A stretch of 15,520 bases of DNA from Fimenecus sp963624605 (GCA_963624605.1 CAVFQD010000042.1:1-15520), one strand, 5' to 3'; positions 1-8,290 are shown, counted from the first letter of the stretch. Program-made: numbers and translations. Notes: a model not told the origin generated them from the sequence alone.

Positions 1-15
1 GCCTCTTCTTGGCAC
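1..15 (-). CDS. rpsG: 30S ribosomal protein S7, first five codons (partial)
   Basis: The minus strand reads GTG CCA AGA AGA GGC from position 15 to the window edge, giving (M)PRRG, the usual start of bacterial S7. An AAGGAGG Shine-Dalgarno at 30-24 lies 8 nt upstream of the GTG. S7 nucleates assembly of the 30S head by binding the 3' major domain of 16S rRNA. Gene order agrees, because rpsG follows rpsL in the str operon of nearly all bacteria. Only the start is visible, so the rest of the protein cannot be judged. The identification rests on five residues, the ribosome binding site and the neighbouring gene. Confidence 0.85.
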
Positions 16-52
16 TTCGCTTCCCTCCTTCATAGTAATGATATCATAGGTA

Positions 53-88
53 CTCTGGTGACAAAACCCGTGGTGTCAATGCAAAGAG
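53..88 (-). promoter_or_regulatory. Dyad in the rpsL-rpsG spacer (possible rpsG leader structure)
   Basis: TGACA at 59-63 and TGTCA at 74-78 are perfect complements with a 10-nt loop. CTCT at 53-56 and AGAG at 85-88 could form an outer, internally looped stem. The structure ends about 23 nt upstream of the rpsG Shine-Dalgarno. In E. coli, S7 binds a structure in the rpsL-rpsG gap and represses its own translation. A similar role here is inference only, since the helices are short. Confidence 0.35.
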
Positions 89-96
89 GCATATAT

Positions 97-132
97 ATTA
101 TATACCAATTTTAGCATTTGACTGAATTGGTA
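97..132 (-). promoter_or_regulatory. Inverted repeat with -10-like elements upstream of rpsG
   Basis: A perfect 8-bp inverted repeat, TACCAATT (minus strand 132-125) and AATTGGTA (110-103), has a 14-nt loop. Its loop and right arm contain TGCTAAAAT, an extended -10 at 116-108. A consensus TATAAT lies just downstream at 102-97. No good -35 stands 16-18 bp upstream of either -10, so an rpsG promoter is possible but weak. The whole rpsL-rpsG spacer is about 150 nt, long for these co-transcribed genes, which makes an internal promoter or regulatory element more plausible. Confidence 0.4.
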
Positions 133-167
133 GATTCTGTCTGTTAATAATTTAAGGTCTGACTACC

Positions 168-590
168 TTATTTTTTTGCGCCCTTGGGTCTCTTAGCGCC
201 GTACTTCGAACGACTCTGCATTCTTCCGTTAACGCCCTGTGTATCGAGTGTACCGCGGATAATGTGGTAACGGACACCGGGGAGATCCTTAACACGGCCG
301 CCTCTGATAAGAACAACTGAGTGTTCCTGGAGATTGTGACCTACGCCCGGGATATAAGCAGAAACTTCGATTCCGTTCGTAAGACGAACTCTGGCAAGCT
401 TACGGAGAGCTGAGTTGGGCTTTTTGGGTGTATCTGTTTTAACAACAGTGCAGACACCTCTCTTCTGAGGAGACGCATTATTTGTCATAACGTTCTTCTT
501 AGAGTTAAGTCCCTTACCGAGAGCAGGAGCTTTCGACTTCTTTTCAAGAGTCTCTCTTCCGTTGCGTACAAGCTGGTTAAAGGTTGGCAT
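168..590 (-). CDS. rpsL: 30S ribosomal protein S12
   Basis: S12 sits at the 30S decoding centre and helps control tRNA selection accuracy. The 140-residue protein starts MPTFNQLVRNGRE and contains PQKRGVCT, TPKKPNSALRK (residues 54-64) and GGRVKDLPGVRYH (98-109), ending in a basic tail. Lysines corresponding to the E. coli streptomycin-resistance positions (about K56/K57 and K101) are the wild-type residues, so sequence gives no sign of streptomycin resistance. The length fits Firmicutes S12 (about 137-140) rather than the 124 of E. coli. The ATG at 590 is chosen because GGAGGTG stands just upstream and the family begins MPT. An in-frame start at 620 would add a non-homologous MSYIFIGGEK extension that translates the ribosome binding site. 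The gene lies 136 bp after rpoC, with its own promoter, and precedes rpsG. Confidence 0.98.
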   Translation of the reverse strand: MPTFNQLVRNGRETLEKKSKAPALGKGLNSKKNVMTNNASPQKRGVCTVVKTDTPKKPNSALRKLARVRLTNGIEVSAYIPGVGHNLQEHSVVLIRGGRVKDLPGVRYHIIRGTLDTQGVNGRMQSRSKYGAKRPKGAKK

Positions 591-614
591 TTTTTCACCT
601 CCGATAAAAATATA

Positions 615-629
615 TGACACGATGTGTCA
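615..629 (-). promoter_or_regulatory. Small dyad in the rpsL leader
   Basis: TGACAC (615-620) and GTGTCA (624-629) form a perfect 6-bp inverted repeat with a 3-nt loop. It lies between the rpsL promoter and the GGAGGTG ribosome binding site. On the transcript it is followed by UAUAUUUUUAU, a weak terminator-like arrangement. The stem is short, so it may be a weak attenuator, a protein site or chance. The TGACAC half recurs in the dyad upstream of rpsG. Confidence 0.35.
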
Positions 630-672
630 GCAAAACAAACACCATTGTTGAAACGGTGCTTATTTTGCTCAC

Positions 673-712
673 ACAACCAAAGATTTTAGCATTAAAAACC
701 TTTGGTTGTCAA
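673..712 (-). promoter_or_regulatory. rpsL promoter embedded in an inverted repeat
   Basis: On the minus strand TTGACA (712-707) and TAAAAT (688-683) are separated by 18 bp, and TGC directly precedes the -10 as an extended -10 (TGnTAAAAT). This is a good SigA-type promoter starting 15 bp after the rpoC stop codon. A perfect 10-bp inverted repeat, ACAACCAAAG at 673-682 and CTTTGGTTGT at 700-709, overlaps most of the -35 and abuts the -10. No T tract follows the repeat on the minus strand, so it is not a classical rpoC terminator. It may be an operator, or a structure in transcripts reading through from rpoC. Confidence 0.7.
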
Positions 713-726
713 GCATTATTTGATTT

Positions 727-3700
727 TTAGTTATTATTTTCTCCGTCGGCAGATGAAGACGAGGAGTAAACTCTCTCGTTTTCAACCTCGCTGTAGCAGC
801 GCATTCCCGTTCCGGAGGGGAGAAGCTTACCGATGATAACGTTCTCTTTAAGACCCATAAGGTTATCAACCTTACCCTTGATAGCCGCGTCGGTAAGAAC
901 TCTTGTCGTCTCCTGGAACGAAGCCGCAGACATAAAGGAGTTCGTAGCCAACGATGCCTTTGTGATACCGAGAAGTACGGGCTCGCAAACGGGCTCGATG
1001 AACTCTTCGCCGTTTTCCTCGCATTTCTGCTTAGCCTTTCTCGACTCGATGGTAAAGTCAACCTTTTCAACCGTTTCTCCGGGAAGGAAGTGTGTTGAGC
1101 CGGGCTCTTCGACCTTGAGCTTTCTCATCATCTGACGGACAATTACCTCGATGTGCTTATCGTTGATGTCAACGCCCTGCATACGGTAGGTTCTCTGAAC
1201 CTCCTTGATAAGGTAATCGTGAACCGCATGAACGCCGCTGATGGCGAGTATGTCGTGCGGGTTGGGAGAACCCTCTGTAAGAGCTGTACCCTTCTTTACA
1301 TAAACGGGGTTGCCGTTTTCGTCGGTCTCCATATTGAATTTCTTACGGTAGCCGTAAGGAATAAGGTAAGATTTTTCGTCGCCCGTTTCATCGTTGGTGA
1401 TAACGATGTGCTCGTTTCTCTTGATTTCTCTGAACGAAAGGCGTCCGTCGATTTCGGAGAGAATGGCGAGAGTTTTGGGCTTTCTTGCCTCGAACAGCTC
1501 CTCGACACGGGGAAGACCCTGTGTGATATCCTGGCTCGATGCAACACCGCCGGTGTGGAAGGTACGCATCGTAAGCTGTGTACCGGGCTCGCCGATTGAC
1601 TGAGCGGCAATGATACCGACAGCCTCGCCGACCGTAACGGGGTTGCCCGTTGCAAGGTTTGAGCCGTAGCACTTAATGCATACGCCGTGTTCGGATTCGC
1701 AGGTGAGAAGAGAACGGATTTTAATCTTTCTGTCCTCGGGATTCTCCCTTGCGTTAACTATATCGGCAACAATCTTTGCGTCTGCCTCGGACATCATGGT
1801 GTCCTTGGACATAATGACCTCGCCGTTTTCGTCTGTGAAATCTTCAAGCAGGAAGCGTCCCGTAAGTCTCTCCTGGAGGCTCTCGATAAGCTCCTTGCCC
1901 TCCATAATATCATAAACCTCAATACCGTCATGGCAGTGGCAGTCCTCTTCACGGATGATAACATCCTGAGAAACGTCAACAAGACGGCGGGTAAGGTAAC
2001 CCGAGTCGGCTGTACGAAGTGCGGTATCGGCAAGACCTTTACGAGCACCACGGGAGGAGATGAAGTATTCGAGTACGTTAAGTCCCTCACGGTAGTTAGC
2101 ACGAATCGGAACCTCGATGACCTTACCTGAAGTGTTGGCGATAAGTCCGCGCATACCTGCCAGCTGACGAAGCTGTGAATCGGAACCACGGGCACCGGAA
2201 TCAACCATCATATAAATGGGATTCTGCTTACCGAGGTTATCTTTAAGGCCGGCAGCGACATCGTTTGTGCACTTTTCCCAAACCTTGATTACCTTCTGAC
2301 TTCTCTCGGAGTTGCTCATAAGACCCATTCTGTAGTTATCCGTAATCTTATCAACCTGCTTTTCAGCCTCTGCGAGAAGCTCTGCCTTCTGCGGCGGGAT
2401 TGTTGCGTCGCATACGGCAACGGTAATACCTGATTTTGTCGAATATTTATAACCCTGCGCCTTGATAGCGTCAAGCACCTGAGACGAAATGTTTACGCCG
2501 TGAACCTTGATACATTTATCAATTATCTTACCGAGCGTTTTCTTGTTTACAAGGAAGTCAACCTCAAGCTTGAATGCGTTTGCGGGATCGCTTCTGTCAA
2601 CAAATCCGAGGTCCTGCGGGATGGGATTATTGAAAATTATCTTACCGAGAGTGGTCTCAACAAGCTGTGAAACCTGCTCGCCGTTTATTTCCTTGGTCAT
2701 TCTGACCTTTATCTTTGAATGAAGACCGATATAGCCCTCATCATAAGCCATTACAGCCTCGTCGACCGTTGAGAACGCCTTGCCCTCGCCGGGCTCTCCG
2801 TCCTTATCCATTGTAAGGTAGTAAGAACCGAGGATCATATCCTGCGTGGGAACGGTTACGGGTTTACCGTCAGAGGGCTTGAGAAGGTTGTTTGCGGCAA
2901 GCATAAGAAGTCTTGCCTCAGCCTGTGCCTCTGCCGAAAGCGGAACGTGAACAGCCATCTGGTCGCCGTCGAAGTCCGCATTGAACGCCGTACAAGCAAG
3001 GGGATGAAGCTTGATAGCTCTGCCCTCGACAAGAACCGGCTCAAATGCCTGAATACCGAGTCTGTGAAGCGTGGGAGCACGGTTAAGCATTACGGGGTGA
3101 CCCTTGATAACGACCTCAAGAGCGTCCCAAACCTCGGGCTTCGCGCGTTCAACCATTTTTCTTGCAGACTTGATGTTGCCCGTAGCGCCTGTTTCAACAA
3201 GACGCTTCATAACAAACGGCTTGAACAGCTCGAGAGCCATCTCCTTGGGAAGACCGCACTGATACATTTTAAGCTCGGGTCCTACGACGATAACCGAACG
3301 GCCCGAATAGTCAACACGCTTACCGAGAAGGTTCTGACGGAAGCGTCCCTGCTTACCTTTAAGCATATCTGAAAGAGACTTCAACGCTCTGTTGTTGGGA
3401 CCTGTAACAGGTCTGCCTCTTCTGCCGTTATCTATAAGTGCGTCAACAGCCTCCTGAAGCATTCTCTTTTCATTTCTGATGATAATGTCGGGAGCGCTGA
3501 GCTCAAGAAGCTTTTTAAGACGGTTGTTTCTGTTGATAACACGCCTGTAAAGGTCGTTGAGGTCGGAGGTTGCGAATCTGCCGCCGTCAAGCTGAACCAT
3601 AGGACGGATATCGGGGGGGATTACCGGAATAACATCCAAAATCATCCATTCGGGACGGTTGCCCGACTGTCTGAACGCTTCCGCAACCTCAAGGCGTTTG

Positions 3701-4317
3701 AGTATTCTTGTCTTTTTCTGACCGCTCGCATCCTCAAGCTCTGCACGAAGCTCGTTTGAAAGCTTTTCAACATCTATCTGACAGAGAAGATCCTTGATTG
3801 CCTCTGCGCCCATGCCCGCCTTGAAATCATCCTCATACTTTTCTCTCATATCAAGGTATTCCTTCTCGGAGAGAATCTGATTCTTTTCAAGCTCGGTGTC
3901 GCCCGGATCGGTAACTATATATCTTGAGAAATAGAGAACCTTTTCAAGGTCTCTGGGAGATATATCAAGGATAAGTCCCATTCTTGAGGGGATACCCTTG
4001 AAATACCAGATGTGAGAAACGGGAGCAACAAGCTCTATATGTCCCATTCTCTCTCTTCTTACCTTAGCCTTTGTAATTTCAACGCCGCAGCGTTCGCATA
4101 CCTTGCCCTTATAACGGACTCTTTTATACTTTCCGCAGTAACATTCCCAGTCCTTTGTGGGTCCGAAAATCTTTTCGCAGAAAAGTCCTTCTTTTTCGGG
4201 CTTTAACGTGCGGTAGTTAATTGTTTCGGGCTTCTTGACTTCGCCGTAAGACCACTCTCTGATCTGTTCCGGTGAGGCAAGGCCGATTTTAATTGACTCA
4301 AAGGTTATATTTTCCAT
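727..4317 (-). CDS. rpoC: DNA-directed RNA polymerase subunit beta'
   Basis: This is the largest subunit of bacterial RNA polymerase and carries the catalytic magnesium site. The 1196-residue protein, typical of Firmicutes, has the N-terminal zinc site (C59, C61, C74, C77) and LLGKRVDYSGRSVIVVGPEL at about 330-349. The invariant NADFDGDQ (446-453) has three catalytic aspartates. A bridge helix region lies at about 726-773. The second zinc site uses C793, C873, C880 and C883, and the trigger loop includes MRTFHTGG ending near 924. The C terminus is a low-complexity Ser/Asn tail. The ATG at 4317 gives MENITFESIKIGLASPE, and AGAAGG stands about 10 nt upstream. It follows rpoB after 47 bp with no promoter or terminator visible, so the two are surely co-transcribed. 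No frameshift or missing motif was seen. Confidence 0.99.
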   Translation of the reverse strand: MENITFESIKIGLASPEQIREWSYGEVKKPETINYRTLKPEKEGLFCEKIFGPTKDWECYCGKYKRVRYKGKVCERCGVEITKAKVRRERMGHIELVAPVSHIWYFKGIPSRMGLILDISPRDLEKVLYFSRYIVTDPGDTELEKNQILSEKEYLDMREKYEDDFKAGMGAEAIKDLLCQIDVEKLSNELRAELEDASGQKKTRILKRLEVAEAFRQSGNRPEWMILDVIPVIPPDIRPMVQLDGGRFATSDLNDLYRRVINRNNRLKKLLELSAPDIIIRNEKRMLQEAVDALIDNGRRGRPVTGPNNRALKSLSDMLKGKQGRFRQNLLGKRVDYSGRSVIVVGPELKMYQCGLPKEMALELFKPFVMKRLVETGATGNIKSARKMVERAKPEVWDALEVVIKGHPVMLNRAPTLHRLGIQAFEPVLVEGRAIKLHPLACTAFNADFDGDQMAVHVPLSAEAQAEARLLMLAANNLLKPSDGKPVTVPTQDMILGSYYLTMDKDGEPGEGKAFSTVDEAVMAYDEGYIGLHSKIKVRMTKEINGEQVSQLVETTLGKIIFNNPIPQDLGFVDRSDPANAFKLEVDFLVNKKTLGKIIDKCIKVHGVNISSQVLDAIKAQGYKYSTKSGITVAVCDATIPPQKAELLAEAEKQVDKITDNYRMGLMSNSERSQKVIKVWEKCTNDVAAGLKDNLGKQNPIYMMVDSGARGSDSQLRQLAGMRGLIANTSGKVIEVPIRANYREGLNVLEYFISSRGARKGLADTALRTADSGYLTRRLVDVSQDVIIREEDCHCHDGIEVYDIMEGKELIESLQERLTGRFLLEDFTDENGEVIMSKDTMMSEADAKIVADIVNARENPEDRKIKIRSLLTCESEHGVCIKCYGSNLATGNPVTVGEAVGIIAAQSIGEPGTQLTMRTFHTGGVASSQDITQGLPRVEELFEARKPKTLAILSEIDGRLSFREIKRNEHIVITNDETGDEKSYLIPYGYRKKFNMETDENGNPVYVKKGTALTEGSPNPHDILAISGVHAVHDYLIKEVQRTYRMQGVDINDKHIEVIVRQMMRKLKVEEPGSTHFLPGETVEKVDFTIESRKAKQKCEENGEEFIEPVCEPVLLGITKASLATNSFMSAASFQETTRVLTDAAIKGKVDNLMGLKENVIIGKLLPSGTGMRCYSEVENERVYSSSSSADGENNN

Positions 4318-4364
4318 TAAATTTTTACCTTCTTCCTTAAAATCTGAACTGTGAGTTTACTCGG

Positions 4365-7300
4365 TTAAAATTCGTCGTCGTTGAATTCGCCGTCGTCAAA
4401 CGCATCGTCATCGCCTGTGATGTATTCGTTGAAAGCGTCCTCTCCGAGTTCTTTTTCCGCATCCTCATCCGTAACATATCCGTCGTCGAGTGAAGCGTCG
4501 TTTACATAAGACATATCCTCGTTGGTCATTGCGGGAACGTCTACCTCGTCGTCGAAGTTCTGTTTAAGGTCAATCTCATTGTTGTCCTTATCGAGAACCC
4601 TGACATCAAGAGCAAGCGCCTGAAGCTCCTTGACAAGAACCTTGAACGACTCGGGAATACCGGGCTGAGGAATGTTCTGTCCCTTAACGATGGACTCATA
4701 AGTTTTAACTCTTCCGACAACATCGTCGGATTTAACAGTAAGGATTTCCTGAAGTGTATAAGCTGCGCCGTAAGCCTCGAGTGCCCAAACCTCCATCTCA
4801 CCGAAACGCTGACCGCCGAACTGAGCTTTACCGCCCAAGGGCTGCTGTGTAACGAGCGAGTAAGGACCTGTCGAACGGGCGTGAATCTTATCGTCAACAA
4901 GGTGGTGAAGCTTGAGGTAATACATAACGCCGACAGTAACGGGGTTATCAAATTTAAGACCTGTTCTGCCGTCTGTAAGGATTGATTTACCGTCCTCACG
5001 GTAGCCTGCATCACGAAGAGCGTCTCTGATGTCAGCCTCGTGTGCGCCGTCAAATACCGGAGTGGCAATCTTCTGTCCGAGCTTTCTGTAAGCAAAGCCG
5101 AGATGTACCTCAAGAACCTGTCCGATGTTCATTCGGGAAGGAACGCCCAACGGGTTAAGAACTATATCAAGCGGAGTACCGTCGTCAAGGAACGGCATAT
5201 CCTCCTGTGGAAGTATTCTTGAAACGACGCCCTTATTACCGTGGCGGCCTGCCATCTTATCGCCGACGGAGAGCTTTCTCTTCTGTGCGATATAGCAACG
5301 GACAACCTTGTTTACGCCGGGGCTCAATTCGTCTGAATTCTCTCTTGTGAACACCTCGACATCAACTACGATACCGTATTCGCCGTGAGGTACTTTAAGA
5401 GATGTATCGCGAACCTCTCTCGCCTTTTCGCCGAAGATGGCACGGAGAAGTCTTTCCTCTGCCGTAAGCTCGGTTTCGCCCTTGGGCGTTACCTTACCTA
5501 CAAGGATGTCTCCCGAGTGAACCTCAGCACCGACGCGGATAATACCGTTTTCGTCAAGGTTTGCGAGAGCGTCCTCGCCGACATTGGGGATATCTCTTGT
5601 GATTTCCTCTGCGCCGAGCTTGGTGTCTCTTGCTTCAATTTCAAATTCTTCTATATGAACAGATGTGTAAACATCGTCACGGACAAGCTTTTCGTTGATA
5701 AGAACGGCGTCCTCGTAGTTATAGCCCTCCCAGGTCATAAAGCCGATAAGAGCGTTCTTACCGAGTGAAATTTCGCCGTTGGCGGTTGCGGGACCGTCTG
5801 CGATAACCTGTCCTTCGATAACATCCTCGCCCTCGGAAACAATCGGGCGTTGGTTGATACAGGTATCCTGGTTGGAGCGCATAAACTTGATAAGCTCGTA
5901 TGTGTCAACATCTCCGCCCTTGACTGCAATTTCAATCTTCTGAGCGTCAACCTTGACAACCTTACCGGCACGCTTTGCGAGAACCACGGTGCCCGAGTCA
6001 ACGGCAGCCTTGTATTCCATACCGGTGCCGACAATCGGCGAATCGGTTTTAAGAAGCGGAACTGCCTGCCTCTGCATGTTAGAGCCCATCAGCGCACGGT
6101 TTGCGTCGTCGTTTTCAAGGAAGGGAATCATTGCTGTAGCGACAGACACAACCATCTTGGGCGAGACGTCCATATAGTCGGCGTCGGTCGCATTTACCTC
6201 AAGGAACTCATCCCTGTGTCTTGCCGAAACCTTTGAATGGACAAATCTGCCGTTTTCGTCAAGAGGCTCGTTCGCCTGAGCGACAATGTAATTATCCTCG
6301 ACATCTGCGGTCATGTACTCAACCTCGTCGAGTACAATGCCCGTTGATTTATCAATTTTTCTGAAGGGAGCTTCGATAAAGCCGTACTTATTTATTTTAG
6401 CGAATGTTGCAAGGTAGGAGATAAGACCGATGTTCGGACCTTCGGGAGTCTCGATAGGACACATACGGCCGTAATGCGAGTAGTGAACGTCTCGAACCTC
6501 GAAGCCTGCACGGTCTCTCGAAAGACCGCCGGGACCCAATGCGGAAAGTCTTCTCTTATGAGTAAGCTCCGCAAGCGGGTTTGTCTGATCCATGAACTGT
6601 GAAAGCGGCGAAGAACCGAAGAATTCCTTGATAGCCGCCATAACCGGTCTGATGTTTATAAGACCTGCCGGAGTAACCTTATCAGGCTCCTGAGCCTGAA
6701 GAGTCATTCTCTCCTTGACAACTCTTTCCATTCTTGAGAAGCCGATTCTGAACTGGTTCTGAAGAAGCTCGCCGACAGAGCGGATACGCCTGTTGCCGAG
6801 GTGGTCGATGTCGTCCGTAACGCCTACGCCGCAAGCGATGCAGTCGAGGTAGTTGACGGATGCAAAGATATCGTCAATGGTGATGTGCTTCGGAATAAGG
6901 TCGTCGGCACGGTTTGCAAGCTCCTCGCGGAGCGCTTCCTTATCGTCGCCGCACTTATTGAGAACCTCCTGAAGAACAACGAATTTTACCTTTTCGTTAA
7001 TTCCGATTTCTTCAAGCTCCTCCTCGGTGAACATCGGAACATATTCACCGATGTCAACCATACCGTTTGAGAACACCTTTACTTCCTCGCCCTCGGAGTC
7101 AACAAAGGCAACGGTTACGCCCTCCTGCTCGATTCTGTATGCAAGCTCGGGAGAGATCATATCGCCTGCGTCTGCAAGGATTTCACCCGTAAGCTCGCTG
7201 ACAATGGGCTGTGTTACCTTGAAGCCCTCGATTCTCGAAGAAATGCGAAGCTTTTTATTGTATTTATATCTGCCGACTCTTGAGAGGTCGTAACGCCTCG

Positions 7301-8087
7301 GGTCGAAGAAAAGACCGTCAAGATGAGCCTGAGCCGTTTCAAGTGTGGGCGGCTCGCCGGGACGGAGTCTCTTATAAACCTCGATAAGAGCCTGCTCGGT
7401 GTTGATTGTCGTATCCTTTTCAAGCGTAGCCTTGATTCTCTCGTCATAGCCGAAGAACTCAAGAATTTCGGCGTTTGAGCTCAAGCCCAACGCTCTGATA
7501 AAGGTTGTGATGTAAATTTTTCTGTTCTTATCTATTCTTACATAGAAAAGGTCGTTCTGGTCTGTCTCATATTCAAGCCAAGCGCCCCTGTTGGGGATAA
7601 CCGTTGCGGAATAGAGCTCCTTACCGGTCTTGTCATGAGTCATATCAAAGTACACGCTGGGAGAACGCACGAGCTGTGAAATGATAACACGCTCTGCGCC
7701 GTTGATAACAAACGTTCCCGAATCTGTCATAAGCGGGAAGTCGCCCATATAAACTTCGTTTTCTTTGATTTCGCCCGTTTCCTTATTGAGAAGTCTTGCG
7801 GTTACTCTCAAGGGAGCAGCGTAAGTGGCGTCTCTTTCCTTACACTCTTTTACCGTATATTTCGGGGTGTCATCCATTCTGTAATCTACGAAACTCAGCG
7901 CAAGATTTCCGGAAAAGTCCGTAATATCGGCAACATCGCGGAATACTTCTTTCAATCCTTCGTCAAGGAACCACTTGTACGAGTCTTTCTGAATTTCAAT
8001 AAGGTTGGGCATCTGCATAACCTCATTGATTTTTGAAAAAGTCATACGGGTTGTTTTTCCGAATTTTTCAGGTTTGACATTCACCAT
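4365..8087 (-). CDS. rpoB: DNA-directed RNA polymerase subunit beta
   Basis: This is the second-largest RNA polymerase subunit, which lines the active centre and contains the rifampicin pocket. From the chosen start the protein has 1240 residues. The rifampicin cluster reads SSPLSQFMDQTNPLAELTHK near 492-511, followed by KRRLSALGPGG; the residues matching E. coli Q513, D516, H526, R529 and S531 are all wild type. The conserved KMAGRHGNKG lies at 944-953, and the C-terminal clamp region contains PLGGKAQFGGQRFGEMEVWA. The tail is strongly acidic. I prefer ATG at 8087 (MVNVKPEKFGKTTRM) over an in-frame GTG at 8099: the family starts a few residues before GK-RM, and the GGAG at 8104-8101 is too close to the GTG. 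The gene is first of its transcript, with a consensus promoter at 8281-8253 and a leader of roughly 160 nt. Confidence 0.98.
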   Translation of the reverse strand: MVNVKPEKFGKTTRMTFSKINEVMQMPNLIEIQKDSYKWFLDEGLKEVFRDVADITDFSGNLALSFVDYRMDDTPKYTVKECKERDATYAAPLRVTARLLNKETGEIKENEVYMGDFPLMTDSGTFVINGAERVIISQLVRSPSVYFDMTHDKTGKELYSATVIPNRGAWLEYETDQNDLFYVRIDKNRKIYITTFIRALGLSSNAEILEFFGYDERIKATLEKDTTINTEQALIEVYKRLRPGEPPTLETAQAHLDGLFFDPRRYDLSRVGRYKYNKKLRISSRIEGFKVTQPIVSELTGEILADAGDMISPELAYRIEQEGVTVAFVDSEGEEVKVFSNGMVDIGEYVPMFTEEELEEIGINEKVKFVVLQEVLNKCGDDKEALREELANRADDLIPKHITIDDIFASVNYLDCIACGVGVTDDIDHLGNRRIRSVGELLQNQFRIGFSRMERVVKERMTLQAQEPDKVTPAGLINIRPVMAAIKEFFGSSPLSQFMDQTNPLAELTHKRRLSALGPGGLSRDRAGFEVRDVHYSHYGRMCPIETPEGPNIGLISYLATFAKINKYGFIEAPFRKIDKSTGIVLDEVEYMTADVEDNYIVAQANEPLDENGRFVHSKVSARHRDEFLEVNATDADYMDVSPKMVVSVATAMIPFLENDDANRALMGSNMQRQAVPLLKTDSPIVGTGMEYKAAVDSGTVVLAKRAGKVVKVDAQKIEIAVKGGDVDTYELIKFMRSNQDTCINQRPIVSEGEDVIEGQVIADGPATANGEISLGKNALIGFMTWEGYNYEDAVLINEKLVRDDVYTSVHIEEFEIEARDTKLGAEEITRDIPNVGEDALANLDENGIIRVGAEVHSGDILVGKVTPKGETELTAEERLLRAIFGEKAREVRDTSLKVPHGEYGIVVDVEVFTRENSDELSPGVNKVVRCYIAQKRKLSVGDKMAGRHGNKGVVSRILPQEDMPFLDDGTPLDIVLNPLGVPSRMNIGQVLEVHLGFAYRKLGQKIATPVFDGAHEADIRDALRDAGYREDGKSILTDGRTGLKFDNPVTVGVMYYLKLHHLVDDKIHARSTGPYSLVTQQPLGGKAQFGGQRFGEMEVWALEAYGAAYTLQEILTVKSDDVVGRVKTYESIVKGQNIPQPGIPESFKVLVKELQALALDVRVLDKDNNEIDLKQNFDDEVDVPAMTNEDMSYVNDASLDDGYVTDEDAEKELGEDAFNEYITGDDDAFDDGEFNDDEF

Positions 8088-8125
8088 AGGGCTTATCACT
8101 CTCCATAATTATTTTTATCTTAAAG

Positions 8126-8226
8126 GCCTTTTACAGCCCGGAGATTACTCTCGAAACAGTCATATATGCACTTGATTTTCGACGCCTTTTATGTTAAACT
8201 ACAAATGCGTCGGTAATTGAAAAGGC
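8126..8226 (-). promoter_or_regulatory. rpoB leader with competing hairpins
   Basis: On the minus-strand transcript GCCUUUU (8226-8220) can pair with AAAAGGC at 8190-8184 or with a second AAAAGGC at 8132-8126. CGACGC (8212-8207) can pair with GCGUCG (8185-8180), which overlaps the first AAAAGGC by two bases, so the two folds exclude each other. A 14-codon ORF within (8238-8194) lacks a ribosome binding site and is probably not translated. I recognise no known riboswitch or ribosomal-protein leader here. A regulatory role is inference from the complementarity. Confidence 0.3.
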
Positions 8227-8252
8227 ATACATTTCCATTTTAATAGCAGTTT

Positions 8253-8281
8253 ATTATATACCGTCAAGTCAACATTGTCAA
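8253..8281 (-). promoter_or_regulatory. rpoB promoter, perfect SigA consensus
   Basis: On the minus strand TTGACA (8281-8276) and TATAAT (8258-8253) are separated by exactly 17 bp, matching the housekeeping consensus at all twelve positions. Initiation would be expected near 8246. This is a strong constitutive promoter, fitting for the rpoBC genes, and it shows that rpoB is not dependent here on an upstream rplJL transcript. Confidence 0.9.
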
Positions 8282-8290
8282 TAGATATTG

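Noticed and set aside
591..620. Upstream in-frame ATG extending rpsL by ten residues
   Set aside because: The extension translates the GGAGGTG ribosome binding site and has no counterpart in S12; MPTFNQ at 590 is the family start.
673..709. 10-bp inverted repeat as the rpoC terminator
   Set aside because: The 17-nt loop is large, the stem is AT-rich, and no T run follows on the minus strand. A good promoter overlaps it instead.
833..3372. Several 60-150-codon open frames antisense to rpoC
   Set aside because: They overlap a fully conserved gene, lack ribosome binding sites and resemble no known proteins. They reflect codon bias of the real gene.
8088..8099. GTG at 8099 as the rpoB start
   Set aside because: GGAG is only 1 nt upstream of it. 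The ATG at 8087 matches the family N terminus and has GGAG/GTGAT at a workable distance.
8194..8238. 14-codon ORF in the rpoB leader
   Set aside because: It has no Shine-Dalgarno and no amino-acid bias. Unlike the metY leader ORF, nothing supports translation.
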